Source: Pararhizobium sp. YC-54
Lineage (GTDB): Bacteria; Pseudomonadota; Alphaproteobacteria; Rhizobiales; Rhizobiaceae
DNA length: 64,000 nt
Reading direction: 5' to 3'
Assembly: GCF_025847205.1 (NCBI RefSeq)
Contig: NZ_JAOYTH010000020.1
Location: 46,208 to 110,207, forward strand
Under the pieces are notes generated by a model. That model had not been told where the DNA came from. It did no database searches and saw only the letters and a list, made by a program, of their open reading frames with translations. The translations under genes and the position numbers were made by a program. Numbering within the stretch: position 1 is the first letter of the stretch; each line of letters opens with the position of its first letter. Shown in pieces: positions 56,000 through 63,932 of this stretch.

Positions 56000-56298
56000 C
56001 GTTGCGCCGCCCAGGTCACGAAGCTGGACGGACATCATATGCCTCGTGCTTGACCGGATCGATGACGAAGCCATGCCGGCCGATCACGTAGTCGGAGCGT
56101 GGAACCATAAACCGTTGTTCGCCGACCTCGCCTCGGATCCCGCCCAGCGTCGCGATGCATTCGACGAAACCCGGCTGGTGATCGGAATTGAGGGCTGCGA
56201 TGACCACCCAGTCGTGCGATGTCGCTTTTCGAATTCCTGTCGGTCCCGAATATGCGACTGACCGTCCTTCAGTGTGACGCTCATCACACGCTCGTAGG
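55828..56298. repeat. Direct repeat, copy A
   Basis: About 470 bp that recur in the same orientation at 57945-58420 with scattered differences. It contains the small basic gene copy A and a damaged end of the DUF7007 gene. Shared landmarks: TTTCCACCGCGCCTTCGTTT, CGATCACGTAGTCGGAGCGT and GGTGATCGGAATTGAGGGCT. The two copies bracket the toxin module and DUF1127. Confidence 0.85.
56016..56298 (-). pseudogene. Truncated DUF7007 gene copy
   Basis: C-terminal piece of a DUF7007-type gene in repeat A. The frame VIAALNSDHQPGFVECIATLGG, RSDYVIGRHGFVIDPVKHE matches the intact gene at 58116-58766 nearly residue for residue, but upstream codons are in another frame (SHIRDRQEFEKRHR) because of an indel near 56210, and the N-terminal two-thirds are absent. 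Not functional. Confidence 0.8.
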
Positions 56299-56683
56299 GC
56301 CGCAACATCGTGGAGGGCGGCGTGGAGATACTTTCTTGTTCCGCGAGGAATGGCGGGACCTGGGGTCCCCGCTCGACTGGTAGAGCGGGGTGGGTTACGC
56401 CAGGGGATGGAAGTTTAGGAACGCCGTTGCGGGATGGAGAGCGAGGCGCAGCCGATCTCCGGTCACACCTGCCCCATCGAGCCCTACCTGGAGGTACGGG
56501 AATTCAAGCTAGGGCATATGACTTTGACGGCCCGCAGCAGGTAGATCCGAATGTCGACCGACCGGCCATCGTTTGGAAGTCAGTGTCTCATGACACAGCT
56601 TGCACAAACCCCTGTCGAGGGACAACTCTGCTCTTTTCGCGCAGGAGAATGGTTGCTATATTCGTGGAAAGTTTGGAGCAGAC
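56299..56683. other. Gene-free region before the toxin module
   Basis: About 385 bases with no convincing gene. 56330-56490 resembles noncoding DNA at 50710-50850. The promoter of the toxin module should lie near 56600-56680; no clear autoregulatory operator was recognised. Confidence 0.4.
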
Positions 56684-56926
56684 ATGGCCAGAGTCGTCGT
56701 CAAGAAATTCGGCAATCCAAAGATCGGTGCGCGCGATACTGCTGTGACGCAGAAACGTGTGCGAGATGTAGACAGCGGTCAGTTTCTGACTGTGCGGACG
56801 ATCGACGCGCGGAGCAAGACGCTTGGAAAAGACCTGAGCTATGTGTTCAGCAAGAATGTCGACAAGGCGCGCCGCGACAACAAGGCTGTAACCGGCGTTC
56901 GCGATCGTGCTCCCGTCCAGGACTGA
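56684..56926 (+). CDS. Small protein upstream of zeta-like toxin, probable antitoxin
   Basis: 80-residue basic protein starting MARVVVKKFGNPKIG with a C-terminal segment KDLSYVFSKNVDKARRDNK. It overlaps the P-loop toxin-like gene by 20 nt, the usual order and spacing for antitoxin-toxin pairs. It is not a recognisable epsilon antitoxin; no HTH is obvious. ATG 56684 chosen because of a GGAGCAGAC ribosome site; the frame is open further upstream without one. Role inferred from position only. Confidence 0.55.
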   Translation: MARVVVKKFGNPKIGARDTAVTQKRVRDVDSGQFLTVRTIDARSKTLGKDLSYVFSKNVDKARRDNKAVTGVRDRAPVQD

Positions 56927-57518
56927 ACAGCCGGTCCTCCTGATCATTGCGGGACCGAATGGATCAGGCAAAAGCAGCGTTTACGCAAACGCCGACCTCG
57001 AAATGGAAGGTCGCTCTGTCTGGATCGTCAATCCGGATCTCCTTGCCGCCCGAATTAGCAAGGTTGAAGCCAAACCGCTCCCGGAAGCCAATCTGACCGC
57101 AGTCCAACGCATCGAGGCCTGGCTTGAAGCCTCGATAAAAGTTCACAAGACGATTGGTGTCGAAACAGTCTTATCGACGGGGAAGTACCGGCGCCTGGTC
57201 GAAGTGGCCAAGGAAATCGGCTTTGCGATCTGGTTCCTGTACGTCGTGCTCGACAGCCCGGAACGGTCAATCGAGCGGATAAAGCTGCGCGTGGCGAAAG
57301 GCGGACACCCTGTCCCCGACGATAAGGTCCGACAGCGCTACCAGAGATCCCTGGAGCAATTCCCCTGGTTCCTCGAGCAGGCGGACAAAGCCTGGATTTG
57401 GGACAATAGCGGGGCGAGCCCGAAAACGATTGGTGAGAAATCGGACGGTGTCATCGAACTTGATGAGAGCGCTCTCGAAGCCGTCGCAAGAGCGGTCCAA
57501 TCTATAGCGACCGAGTAG
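56907..57518 (+). CDS. Zeta-toxin-like P-loop kinase
   Basis: 203-residue protein with Walker A IIAGPNGSGKSSVY and the zeta-toxin features NPDLLAARIS, a substrate-binding stretch IGVETVLSTGKYRRLVEVAK, and RIKLRVAKGGHPVPDDKVRQRYQRSLEQF, which carries the conserved lysine/arginine region of zeta/PezT-type kinases. These phosphorylate UDP-N-acetylglucosamine and stop cell-wall synthesis; others have different substrates. GTG start at 56907 inside the upstream gene. Probably a plasmid-stabilising toxin. Confidence 0.75.
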   Translation: MLPSRTEQPVLLIIAGPNGSGKSSVYANADLEMEGRSVWIVNPDLLAARISKVEAKPLPEANLTAVQRIEAWLEASIKVHKTIGVETVLSTGKYRRLVEVAKEIGFAIWFLYVVLDSPERSIERIKLRVAKGGHPVPDDKVRQRYQRSLEQFPWFLEQADKAWIWDNSGASPKTIGEKSDGVIELDESALEAVARAVQSIATE

Positions 57519-57539
57519 CCGCAATTTTTCGGGGATAAA

Positions 57540-57571
57540 AAAGGCCACGCTGGCGCGGCCCATTTTTATTC
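57540..57571. terminator. Bidirectional terminator between toxin and DUF1127 genes
   Basis: AAAAAA-GGCCACGC-TG-GCGCGGCC-CATTTTT: an imperfect GC stem (one A-C mismatch) flanked by an A-run on the left and a T-run on the right, so it can terminate from both sides between the convergent genes. Confidence 0.7.
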
Positions 57572-57587
57572 GTCGAGATCGACGTGC

Positions 57588-57725
57588 TTACAGTCCGCGG
57601 ACCATGCTGTGGATATTTCCACGGGCCACGCCAATGTCGTTCAGCACACGATCGTCAAGGAGGGAGAGCTCGCGGATCGCGCGACGCTCAGCAATGGCTT
57701 TTTTCACCCGTTCAGCGATTTTCAT
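57588..57725 (-). CDS. DUF1127 small protein
   Basis: 45-residue protein, ATG at 57725 and TAA at 57588. It reads MKIAERVKKAIAERRAIREL then SLLDDRVLNDIGVARGNI, the DUF1127 signature (L-D-L-D-LxDIGVxR). Short Arg-rich DUF1127 proteins in Agrobacterium and other alphaproteobacteria affect RNA-related regulation and phosphate or carbon metabolism. A plain ribosome site is not evident (GGTGAATAAG precedes the ATG). Confidence 0.8.
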   Translation of the reverse strand: MKIAERVKKAIAERRAIRELSLLDDRVLNDIGVARGNIHSMVRGL

Positions 57726-57750
57726 CTTATTCACCTATAGAAATTGATGA

Positions 57751-58119
57751 TCACTTTATGGGCAATTTCGCGCTCAAAAAGAAGGCATAAGCTTGCACAG
57801 GAGGCATGTGCAATTCGCGGAGCTCATGAAATTGCCCTACGCGATCGGGGATCGGCAAGCGCCTCAAGGTAGAATGTGCTGGCGTGTCGGCTCTATCTCT
57901 TGTGATCGAGCTGTCCTTAAAACGCCGGAAGTCGGTTTGATGCCTAATCGGTGGACGGCTGTGCCGGGCTTTACATTTCCACCGCGCCTTCGTTTGTCGT
58001 GTCAGCTCTGCCCGCCGGGAGCGGAAATCCCGCTGCCGTGCCCAGATCCTGCGATAGAGCTTGGTGAAGTCGATCACCTGATTTCGGGGAGCGCTGCTGT
58101 TTGTGAACGCGACAGTCAT
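57751..58119 (-). CDS. Small basic protein, copy B, coupled to DUF7007 gene
   Basis: 122-residue protein. Its ATG at 58119 overlaps the stop of the DUF7007 gene as ATGA, so the two are translated together. The N-terminal half (FTNSSAPRNQVIDFTKLYRR, KARWKCKARH) is shared with copy A at 55766-55999; the C-terminal half (about 60-122) differs entirely because it lies outside the repeat. No domain is recognised. Confidence 0.6.
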   Translation of the reverse strand: MTVAFTNSSAPRNQVIDFTKLYRRIWARQRDFRSRRAELTRQTKARWKCKARHSRPPIRHQTDFRRFKDSSITRDRADTPAHSTLRRLPIPDRVGQFHELRELHMPPVQAYAFFLSAKLPIK

Positions 58120-58420
58120 TGCCTTGCCGCCCAGGTCACGAAGCTGGACTGACCGTCATAGGACTCGTGCTTCACCGGATCGATGACGAAGCCATGTCGG
58201 CCGATCACGTAGTCGGAGCGTGGAACCAGAAACCGCCGTTCGCCGGTCTCGCCCCGGATCCCGCCCAGCGTCGCGATGCACTCGACAAAGCCAGGCTGGT
58301 GATCGGAATTGAGGGCTGCGATGACCACCCAGTCATTGCGGTGGACACTCTCGAATTCCTGCCGGTCCCGCATGTGAGACTGACTGCCGTTCAGTATTGC
58401 GCCCGTGACGCGCTCGTAGG
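57945..58420. repeat. Direct repeat, copy B
   Basis: About 475 bp matching 55828-56298 in the same orientation, covering the start of the small basic gene and the C-terminal third of the DUF7007 gene. Because the DUF7007 frame is intact only here, copy B is the likely parent. Confidence 0.85.
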
Positions 58421-58766
58421 CATCAGGGAAATAGTCGCGAAGTGTGCGATCCGCCAAGCGCCGCTCATAGGCGGTGAACAGCTGCGGGAAGGCATGGGCG
58501 ACCTTTGCCCATTCACAATCCTCCTCGTAGAATCCGTCGTCATTGCGATAGAGAGCATGGACGATGGCATTGGCATTCTCGGCGAGATGGAAACCACCAT
58601 GGCTGGCGGTCGAATGCAGAACGATACCGTCGGCGAATTGCCGCGAGACCTGCGCCATACCCCATGGCGTCGACGCTCCTGTTCGTATCGCCGGCCGGTC
58701 CAATGCCTGAAGCTCAGTCCCATGCGCCGCTTGTTCTGCTGCGATCTCATCAAGGATTTCCGCCAT
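58116..58766 (-). CDS. DUF7007-type plasmid protein
   Basis: 216-residue protein with the pattern STPWGMAQVSRQFADGIVLHS, SHGGFHLAENAN, YEEDCEWAKVAHAFPQLFTAY and a C-terminal FLVPRSDYVIGRHGFVIDP. This combination is typical of a family (DUF7007, as I recall it) found on alphaproteobacterial plasmids, function unknown. ATG 58766 follows a strong AAGGAG 8 nt upstream. It lies between a ParB-domain gene upstream and the small basic gene, all leftward. Confidence 0.75.
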   Translation of the reverse strand: MAEILDEIAAEQAAHGTELQALDRPAIRTGASTPWGMAQVSRQFADGIVLHSTASHGGFHLAENANAIVHALYRNDDGFYEEDCEWAKVAHAFPQLFTAYERRLADRTLRDYFPDAYERVTGAILNGSQSHMRDRQEFESVHRNDWVVIAALNSDHQPGFVECIATLGGIRGETGERRFLVPRSDYVIGRHGFVIDPVKHESYDGQSSFVTWAARQ

Positions 58767-58796
58767 GACAAACTCCTTCTGATTGCTGGAAACAGA

Positions 58797-58824
58797 AACG
58801 CCGCCGGCGTGAGCCAGCGGCGTT
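58797..58824 (-). terminator. Hairpin after the ParB-domain gene
   Basis: AACGCCGC-12 nt-GCGGCGTT is a perfect 8-bp stem between the ParB-domain gene and the DUF7007 gene; on the minus strand it is followed by TTTCTGTTTCC. A moderate terminator or processing hairpin. Confidence 0.5.
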
Positions 58825-58847
58825 GGTTCGGATCCTGATGCCTGGTG

Positions 58848-60563
58848 CTATTCGGCAGCCTCGCGGAAACCCTCGTCGGCCTCCTCCTCGACGGCGGAAT
58901 GGTCCACGAGGTCACCACCGGAACGCTGATCTTCGAGCGTGTCGGGATCGTCAGCGGCATCCTCCAATCCGCTGTCGGCGCTTGTGTAACGTCCGACCCA
59001 CGACCGCACATCCTCAGTTGACGGCGCGAGCAGCGCTGCCGGATGCACCAGCTTTCCCTCGGCAAAATGCTCGACCAGAGCCACACGGGTGTCTTTCACC
59101 TTGATCCGGCCGGGCACGCCCGCCGTTTCCGCGGTCGCCTCGAGTGCTGCGCGTGACAGGCATGAGAGGAAGTCTTCGGTCGCCATGTTGGGCAGGAATT
59201 GATCGGCGCCGATCGCATCCCCGGCAATACGGGCCATCAGGCCGCTGTCGGAGCGATTGCGCCGCAGAGACAGGACTTCGATCAGCACCGAGCGCGCAGC
59301 TTGCACCAGTGTCTCGCGATCGAAGGACAGCTTGCCGTCCTCGCCGATCAGCCGGGCAGCATGCGGCGCGCATTTCGCATGACCATAGGGATTGTCCGAT
59401 GCACCGCTGGCGATCGTGACATTCGTCCCGGTGAAGGCCAGAATGAGCAAAGCCATCAGCGTGTCGTCTTCGATCGGCGCGCGGGCAAGCGCCTCGTGGA
59501 GAGCGTCCGTCCGCAAGTCGCCGATCATGTCGAGACCCTTCTGGGTCACATCGGGCCGCGCTTTCGGTGCCTCGACTTCCTCCACGACAGTCTCGGCACC
59601 ATCGGCATCCTTGACCAGCTTCGGCTTCTTCACCTCGGGCATGCGATAGGCAACCGACTGAACCGAGCCGTCACGCGCGTTGATGTACCAGCCGGTCAGG
59701 TCGCCCTTGCCCGGCTTGCCGTAGACCTGTTGAGCTTTTGCCGGCAGTTTTGCCTGACCGTATTCATTGGCCTCGATGACCGAACCACGCTTGGGCAGGT
59801 TGTTGGCAATCCACTCCTGCTGCGCACCGAGAAACGCCTCGACGTCGGTCGTATAGCGGCTGTCCTCGTCAGCGGGTGCAAACAGGTCCTCGACCCAGGT
59901 GATACCATAAGCCAAAGCCAGATCGTCGCCGAAACTTGCATGTTTGGCGAGCATCCGGGTCGTGGTCAGTGCGCGAGCCACCTCCCACCACGAAACCTGC
60001 GGATCCTGCTTCTTCGGCTTGTACTTCTTCCAGACCTCGGCCTGCTCGTCCTGACCGGCGGCGGCGATCGTGCGCAGTTGCTGCTCGTTCGGCATATCGC
60101 CACGCGCCATCTGGTCGAGTATGGCGGGCAGGATATTGGCAAGAAGTCGGAGTTTGCGGATCTGCCGGCTGGGGAGTGCCAGCGCCATGGCGATCGACTC
60201 CTCGGTCCATCCAAGAGCCACCAGCCGTTCGATGGCGCGCCATTGGTCGACAGGGTTCAACGGTTCGCGGGCGATGTTCTCGGCAAAGGACTGCATGGCG
60301 CCGAGATCGTCTGAGGGATCAGCCAGCAGCAGCGGGATTTCCAAGAGATCAGCGGCAATCGCCTGGGCCGCGCGGCGGTGACCGAAGACGATGACGTAGC
60401 TGTTGCCGCCCTCCGGATCGAGTTTGACGATCGGTGGCTGCACGACGCCGATGGCGCGGATCGATGCACACAACAACGCGTCGGACTGGGCCGAAGATTT
60501 CGACTGGCGGGACCGGTCAGGATTGTCCTTCAGGCTGCGGGGATCGGCTGTAATCAACTGCAT
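58848..60563 (-). CDS. ParB/RepB-like nuclease-domain protein
   Basis: 571-residue protein with an N-terminal ParB/Srx-type domain (SIRAIGVVQPPIVKLDPEGG, VIVFGHRRAAQAIAADL, NIAREPLNPVDQWRAIERL) and a predicted HTH region (WTEESIAMALALPSRQIRKLRLL), then a long alpha-helical tail with a Lys-rich acidic linker. Such large ParB-like proteins are frequent on rhizobial plasmids outside the repABC partition locus and are of unknown role. No ParA gene is beside it, so it is not a canonical partition pair. Confidence 0.82.
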   Translation of the reverse strand: MQLITADPRSLKDNPDRSRQSKSSAQSDALLCASIRAIGVVQPPIVKLDPEGGNSYVIVFGHRRAAQAIAADLLEIPLLLADPSDDLGAMQSFAENIAREPLNPVDQWRAIERLVALGWTEESIAMALALPSRQIRKLRLLANILPAILDQMARGDMPNEQQLRTIAAAGQDEQAEVWKKYKPKKQDPQVSWWEVARALTTTRMLAKHASFGDDLALAYGITWVEDLFAPADEDSRYTTDVEAFLGAQQEWIANNLPKRGSVIEANEYGQAKLPAKAQQVYGKPGKGDLTGWYINARDGSVQSVAYRMPEVKKPKLVKDADGAETVVEEVEAPKARPDVTQKGLDMIGDLRTDALHEALARAPIEDDTLMALLILAFTGTNVTIASGASDNPYGHAKCAPHAARLIGEDGKLSFDRETLVQAARSVLIEVLSLRRNRSDSGLMARIAGDAIGADQFLPNMATEDFLSCLSRAALEATAETAGVPGRIKVKDTRVALVEHFAEGKLVHPAALLAPSTEDVRSWVGRYTSADSGLEDAADDPDTLEDQRSGGDLVDHSAVEEEADEGFREAAE

Positions 60564-60884
60564 GGGAATAACCTCTTGAGCTTCGGGCGGACGGACTGTC
60601 CTTGCCTCCTCATCTTCTTTTCGAAGACATCTCCCGAGCCGCAGGACGGGCCGGCGGCTGCAATTGCGCCGGAGCAGACCTGGCTTGCGCGCACGCGAGG
60701 CACACCTGCCTTGCGAGACAAGCTGGCCCGGTTTCGGCGACCGGCGCGATTGAGGGATCCGTCAGCCGTTGGACCGTCCTTGCGAACCGGTTTCCTAGCC
60801 TCCTTCATCCCCTCCCTCGTTGTTCCCCCTTCCATTTCCAAGCGATGTCACACGATTTTAAGCAATTGCTGCTGAACTCAGGCC
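60564..60884. other. Divergent promoter region between ParB-domain and ligase genes
   Basis: About 320 bases without a gene. It must hold promoters for both flanking genes; no strong box, hairpin or repeat was identified. Confidence 0.4.
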
Positions 60885-61931
60885 ATGACAAAGCCGCCGC
60901 GCCAAAAATCTCAGCCGCTTTTGCGGGAGACGGACGCTCCAATCCGCTCGCGACCGCGCAAACCACGTGATCCGGCGCAGCCGCAGCTTCCCTTCGACCC
61001 GATGCCCGATCGCATCGAACCGTGCCTGGCGCTGCTGAAGGCAAAGCCGCCGTCGGGACAGGACTGGATCTACGAGATCAAATGGGACGGCTATCGTATT
61101 GCGGTTCACATCGAGCCAAGCTCGGTGCGGATCATCACCCGCGGCGGTCACGACTGGACCGACAGGTTTCCGGCAATCGCAGCCGCCGCGCGCAAACTCG
61201 GCGTCGGGACCGCCATTCTCGATGGGGAAGCCGTCGTGCTGGATGCCGCGGGCCGCTCGGACTTCGGGGCGCTACAGCGTTCACTCGGCGGACGCGGGGG
61301 GAAGAAGGTGTCAGATGAGGCTATCCTTTATGCATTCGACCTGTTGTATTTCGACGGGCATGACCTGACGAAGATGGAGATGTCCGGACGTCGTCACCTG
61401 CTGGAGGACCTGATCGGCGAAAGCGAAGGAGCGATCCGTGTCTCCGAGGTGCTCGAAGCGGATGGCGCGACACTTCTGGAGGCCGCGCGCGAGCACGGCC
61501 TGGAAGGCATCATCGCCAAGCACCGCGACAGCACTTATCGATCGGGCCGGCTCGGCGACTGGCTGAAGATCAAATGCATCCAGAGTGAAAGCTTTGTGAT
61601 TGTCGGATACGAGCCGTCCACCGCGGCGCGCGGTGGGATCGGCAGCCTGTTGCTGGCGGCCTACCAGGGTGCCGCGTTCGTCTATGTCGGTTCGGTCGGA
61701 ACTGGCTTCAAAGAGAAAGAGGCTGTCGAACTGCGCCGGATGCTGGATACGCTGAAGACCAAGCGCGCTGCGGTGGCTGTCGACAAGAAGGGGGTCGTCT
61801 TCGTTCAGCCGACGTTGATTGCCGAGATCGAATATCGAGCCTGGACCGACGACGGCAAATTGCGGCATGCCTCGTATAAGGGTCTGCGAGAACTGCAGGA
61901 TAACGCAGTGATCTACAAACTCCCGGAATAG
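60885..61931 (+). CDS. ATP-dependent DNA ligase (LigD/LigC-like ligase domain)
   Basis: 348-residue stand-alone ligase. The nucleotidylated lysine is Lys66 in YEIKWDGYRIAV (motif I), followed by ILDGEAVVLD, a motif III-like LYAFDLLYFDG, EGIIAKHRDSTYRSGR (motif IV) and WLKIKCIQSE (motif V), then an OB-fold C-terminal domain. It lacks the polymerase and nuclease domains of full LigD, like rhizobial plasmid ligases that work with Ku-dependent end joining. A basic N-terminal tail of about 35 residues precedes the core. Possibly repairs breaks during conjugation. Confidence 0.9.
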   Translation: MTKPPRQKSQPLLRETDAPIRSRPRKPRDPAQPQLPFDPMPDRIEPCLALLKAKPPSGQDWIYEIKWDGYRIAVHIEPSSVRIITRGGHDWTDRFPAIAAAARKLGVGTAILDGEAVVLDAAGRSDFGALQRSLGGRGGKKVSDEAILYAFDLLYFDGHDLTKMEMSGRRHLLEDLIGESEGAIRVSEVLEADGATLLEAAREHGLEGIIAKHRDSTYRSGRLGDWLKIKCIQSESFVIVGYEPSTAARGGIGSLLLAAYQGAAFVYVGSVGTGFKEKEAVELRRMLDTLKTKRAAVAVDKKGVVFVQPTLIAEIEYRAWTDDGKLRHASYKGLRELQDNAVIYKLPE

Positions 61932-61952
61932 CGCCTGTAGGGCAAAAAACGA

Positions 61953-61984
61953 AAGGGCGCTCGACCCTTCCGGGGAGCGCCCTT
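61953..61984. terminator. Hairpin after the DNA ligase gene
   Basis: AAGGGCGCTC-12 nt-GAGCGCCCTT, a perfect 10-bp stem just 22 nt after the ligase stop and 120 nt before the end of the convergent helicase gene. The T-run is short, so termination may be partial. Confidence 0.65.
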
Positions 61985-62104
61985 CCAACCCGGACAGTTT
62001 CAAACGCGCGGCAATCGCCACTGCAGGAAACCATCGAAACGGGTGATGACCGATAGATGTGTATGGTCCGACCCCGTTTCAAGTGACGATGGATATGCCG
62101 CTGT

Positions 62105-63910
62105 TTACGCGGCTTCCTGGCGATCCTCCTCTGGTTCGTCGGCGGTTGCTGCCAGATCCCTTTCGATCTCGTCCAGATGGCCCAGCTTGAGTTCGAGCTC
62201 GGCTTCGAATGAGAAGCTCTCGCCCAGACGCGGCGTGTAGGAGGCGAGACGCCGTTTCGCATCGGCGAGGCGAATGCGATGGCTCTCTCGTTCCTGTTCA
62301 AACCCACCAAGCGCATGTTCGAGCCGGGAGATCGCGCCGATCGGCGTTGTGGTGACAGCCAGATCGATCTCATAGTCGCCACCGGTGCGTTGAAGAAACG
62401 TGTCATAGCGATAACCGTCCTTGCCGAACCGTTCGCCATGATAGGCGAGATCGAAGCCGCCGATGGTGGCGATGATGACCTCTTTTTCCTCCTGCAGCTG
62501 CACCAGTGTCAGGATCTCCTTCATCAGCGCACGGCCAGCGAGCTTGCGCTCGTCGAATTCCGCGTTCCCGACCTGCATCAAGAAAGCATCCCCCATGGTC
62601 GGGAGCAGATGCTCGATGTCCTTGCCTACCTCCTCGATCCGGCGGCTGGAAAACTCGATATCCCGTTCGGCGTCGCGGATCTGGCGCCGGATCGCATGCT
62701 GATCGTCTATATGGGCGGCCCGCAGCCGATCGAGACGGGCGATCTCGGCCTCGAGCCCGGCCTTCTGCATCAGCCGCTCGTCGCCGGACGCGATCGCCTT
62801 GGCCATGGCAAACTGGTTCGCCTGCCCCTCACCCATATCTTCCAGGCGTCGGACACTGGTATCGCCGGACAGCGCGGCTGCGATGAACCGGGCCTTGCGC
62901 TCATTGTTCTGCCACATGGTGGCATCGAGGCTGCCGAGCGTGGCGTAGGCGAAGACATCCACCTCCTCATGCTGGTTACCCTGGCGAATGATGCGGCCCT
63001 CGCGCTGCTCGATCTGCGATGGCAACCACGGAACATCAAGGTGATGGAGCGCCTTCAGCCGTGCCTGGACATTGACACCGGTGCCCATGGTTTCGGAGGA
63101 GCCGATGAGCACGCGCACCTTGCCGGCATTGAAGTCGTTGAACAGCCTCTGCTTGGCATCCGACTTCTTGTAATCCTGCATGAAAGCGATTTCGGAAAGC
63201 GGCACGCCAAGGCGGACGAGCTCATCGCGGATCCAGCGATAGGCGGAGAAGCCGCGCGGGGCCTCGACATTGATCGTGCCGAGATCGGAGAAGATCAACT
63301 GGCCGGCGCCCGGCCGGGAGAACGGCTTGCCGTCCTTGCGACGATACTCCGCCTCACCCGTTTCCTGCCAGATCCGGTGAGCATTGGTGACAAGCGCGTT
63401 CAGCTTGTTGGCAGCCTCGTTGCCCATCGCCTGATCGACGAGGCGCAGATCGATCGCGGCGTGACGTCCGTCGGTGATGACCGACAGCAGGATGTCATCG
63501 CCGGGCTTGGCCGGGCCTTCGCGCATCTCGATCGCCTTGATCCGCGCGTCCAGCTGTTTCTGGTAGGACTTGAAAGCGGCCGTCGGCTCGGCGGTGACGA
63601 TCTGGCGCTTGCCGCCGGAGACATCGGGGACCTTCACATAGGTCCTGAGATCAACTGGCAGAACAACGTCGGCGAACGACCGGAACATGGCAATCAGTTC
63701 CGGGACGTTGACGAACTGACTGAAGCGGGTGACCGGCTTGTACTTGCCCGACGGCTGCAGTTCGAGTTCGGTTGAAGTGTCACCGAAGGTCGATGCCCAG
63801 GCATCGAACTCGCGCAGACCGCGTTCCGACAATGCTGCCGGATCCATCATCCGCTGCACAGAGAACATCTCGCCGAGCGTGTTGGTATTCTCCCGAGCTC
63901 GGGAGAACAC
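62105..63910 (-). pseudogene. Plasmid helicase/DNA methylase-type protein, C-terminal part only
   Basis: About 600 codons homologous to the C-terminal part of the very large rhizobial plasmid SNF2-type helicase/methylase proteins. Helicase motifs V and VI are clear (IGSSETMGTGVNVQ and QIEQREGRIIRQGNQHE). A coiled-coil tail follows (about 395-480). Homology begins abruptly at the codons for NTLGEMFSVQRMMDP (63888), preceded by the palindrome; the walker motifs and N-terminal half are missing. The remaining frame opens with an ATG at 63910 inside foreign DNA, so a truncated protein might be made but lacks a full ATPase. Confidence 0.8.
63888..63907. repeat. Perfect 20-bp palindrome at the truncation point
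   Basis: TTCTCCCGAGCTCGGGAGAA reads the same on both strands. It begins exactly where homology of the helicase gene ends and precedes AT-rich DNA with a short frame. It could be the end of a mobile element, a site-specific recombination target, or an operator for the next gene. Confidence 0.7.
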
Positions 63911-63932
63911 TAATTATTTGTAGGAGATATTT

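Noticed and set aside
56310..56747. 145-codon frame before the toxin module
   Set aside because: Overlaps the better-supported antitoxin start, has no ribosome site, and lies partly in a noncoding repeat.
59199..60314. Rightward open frame opposite the ParB-domain gene
   Set aside because: Antisense shadow of a gene with recognisable ParB motifs.
58848..60563. ParB-domain gene as part of a repABC replication/partition locus
   Set aside because: No RepA, RepC or parS-like palindrome is adjacent; the protein is much longer than RepB.
62279..63775. Long rightward open frame opposite the helicase fragment
   Set aside because: Antisense to clear helicase motifs; repetitive Leu/Asp/Gly composition is that of a mirrored frame.
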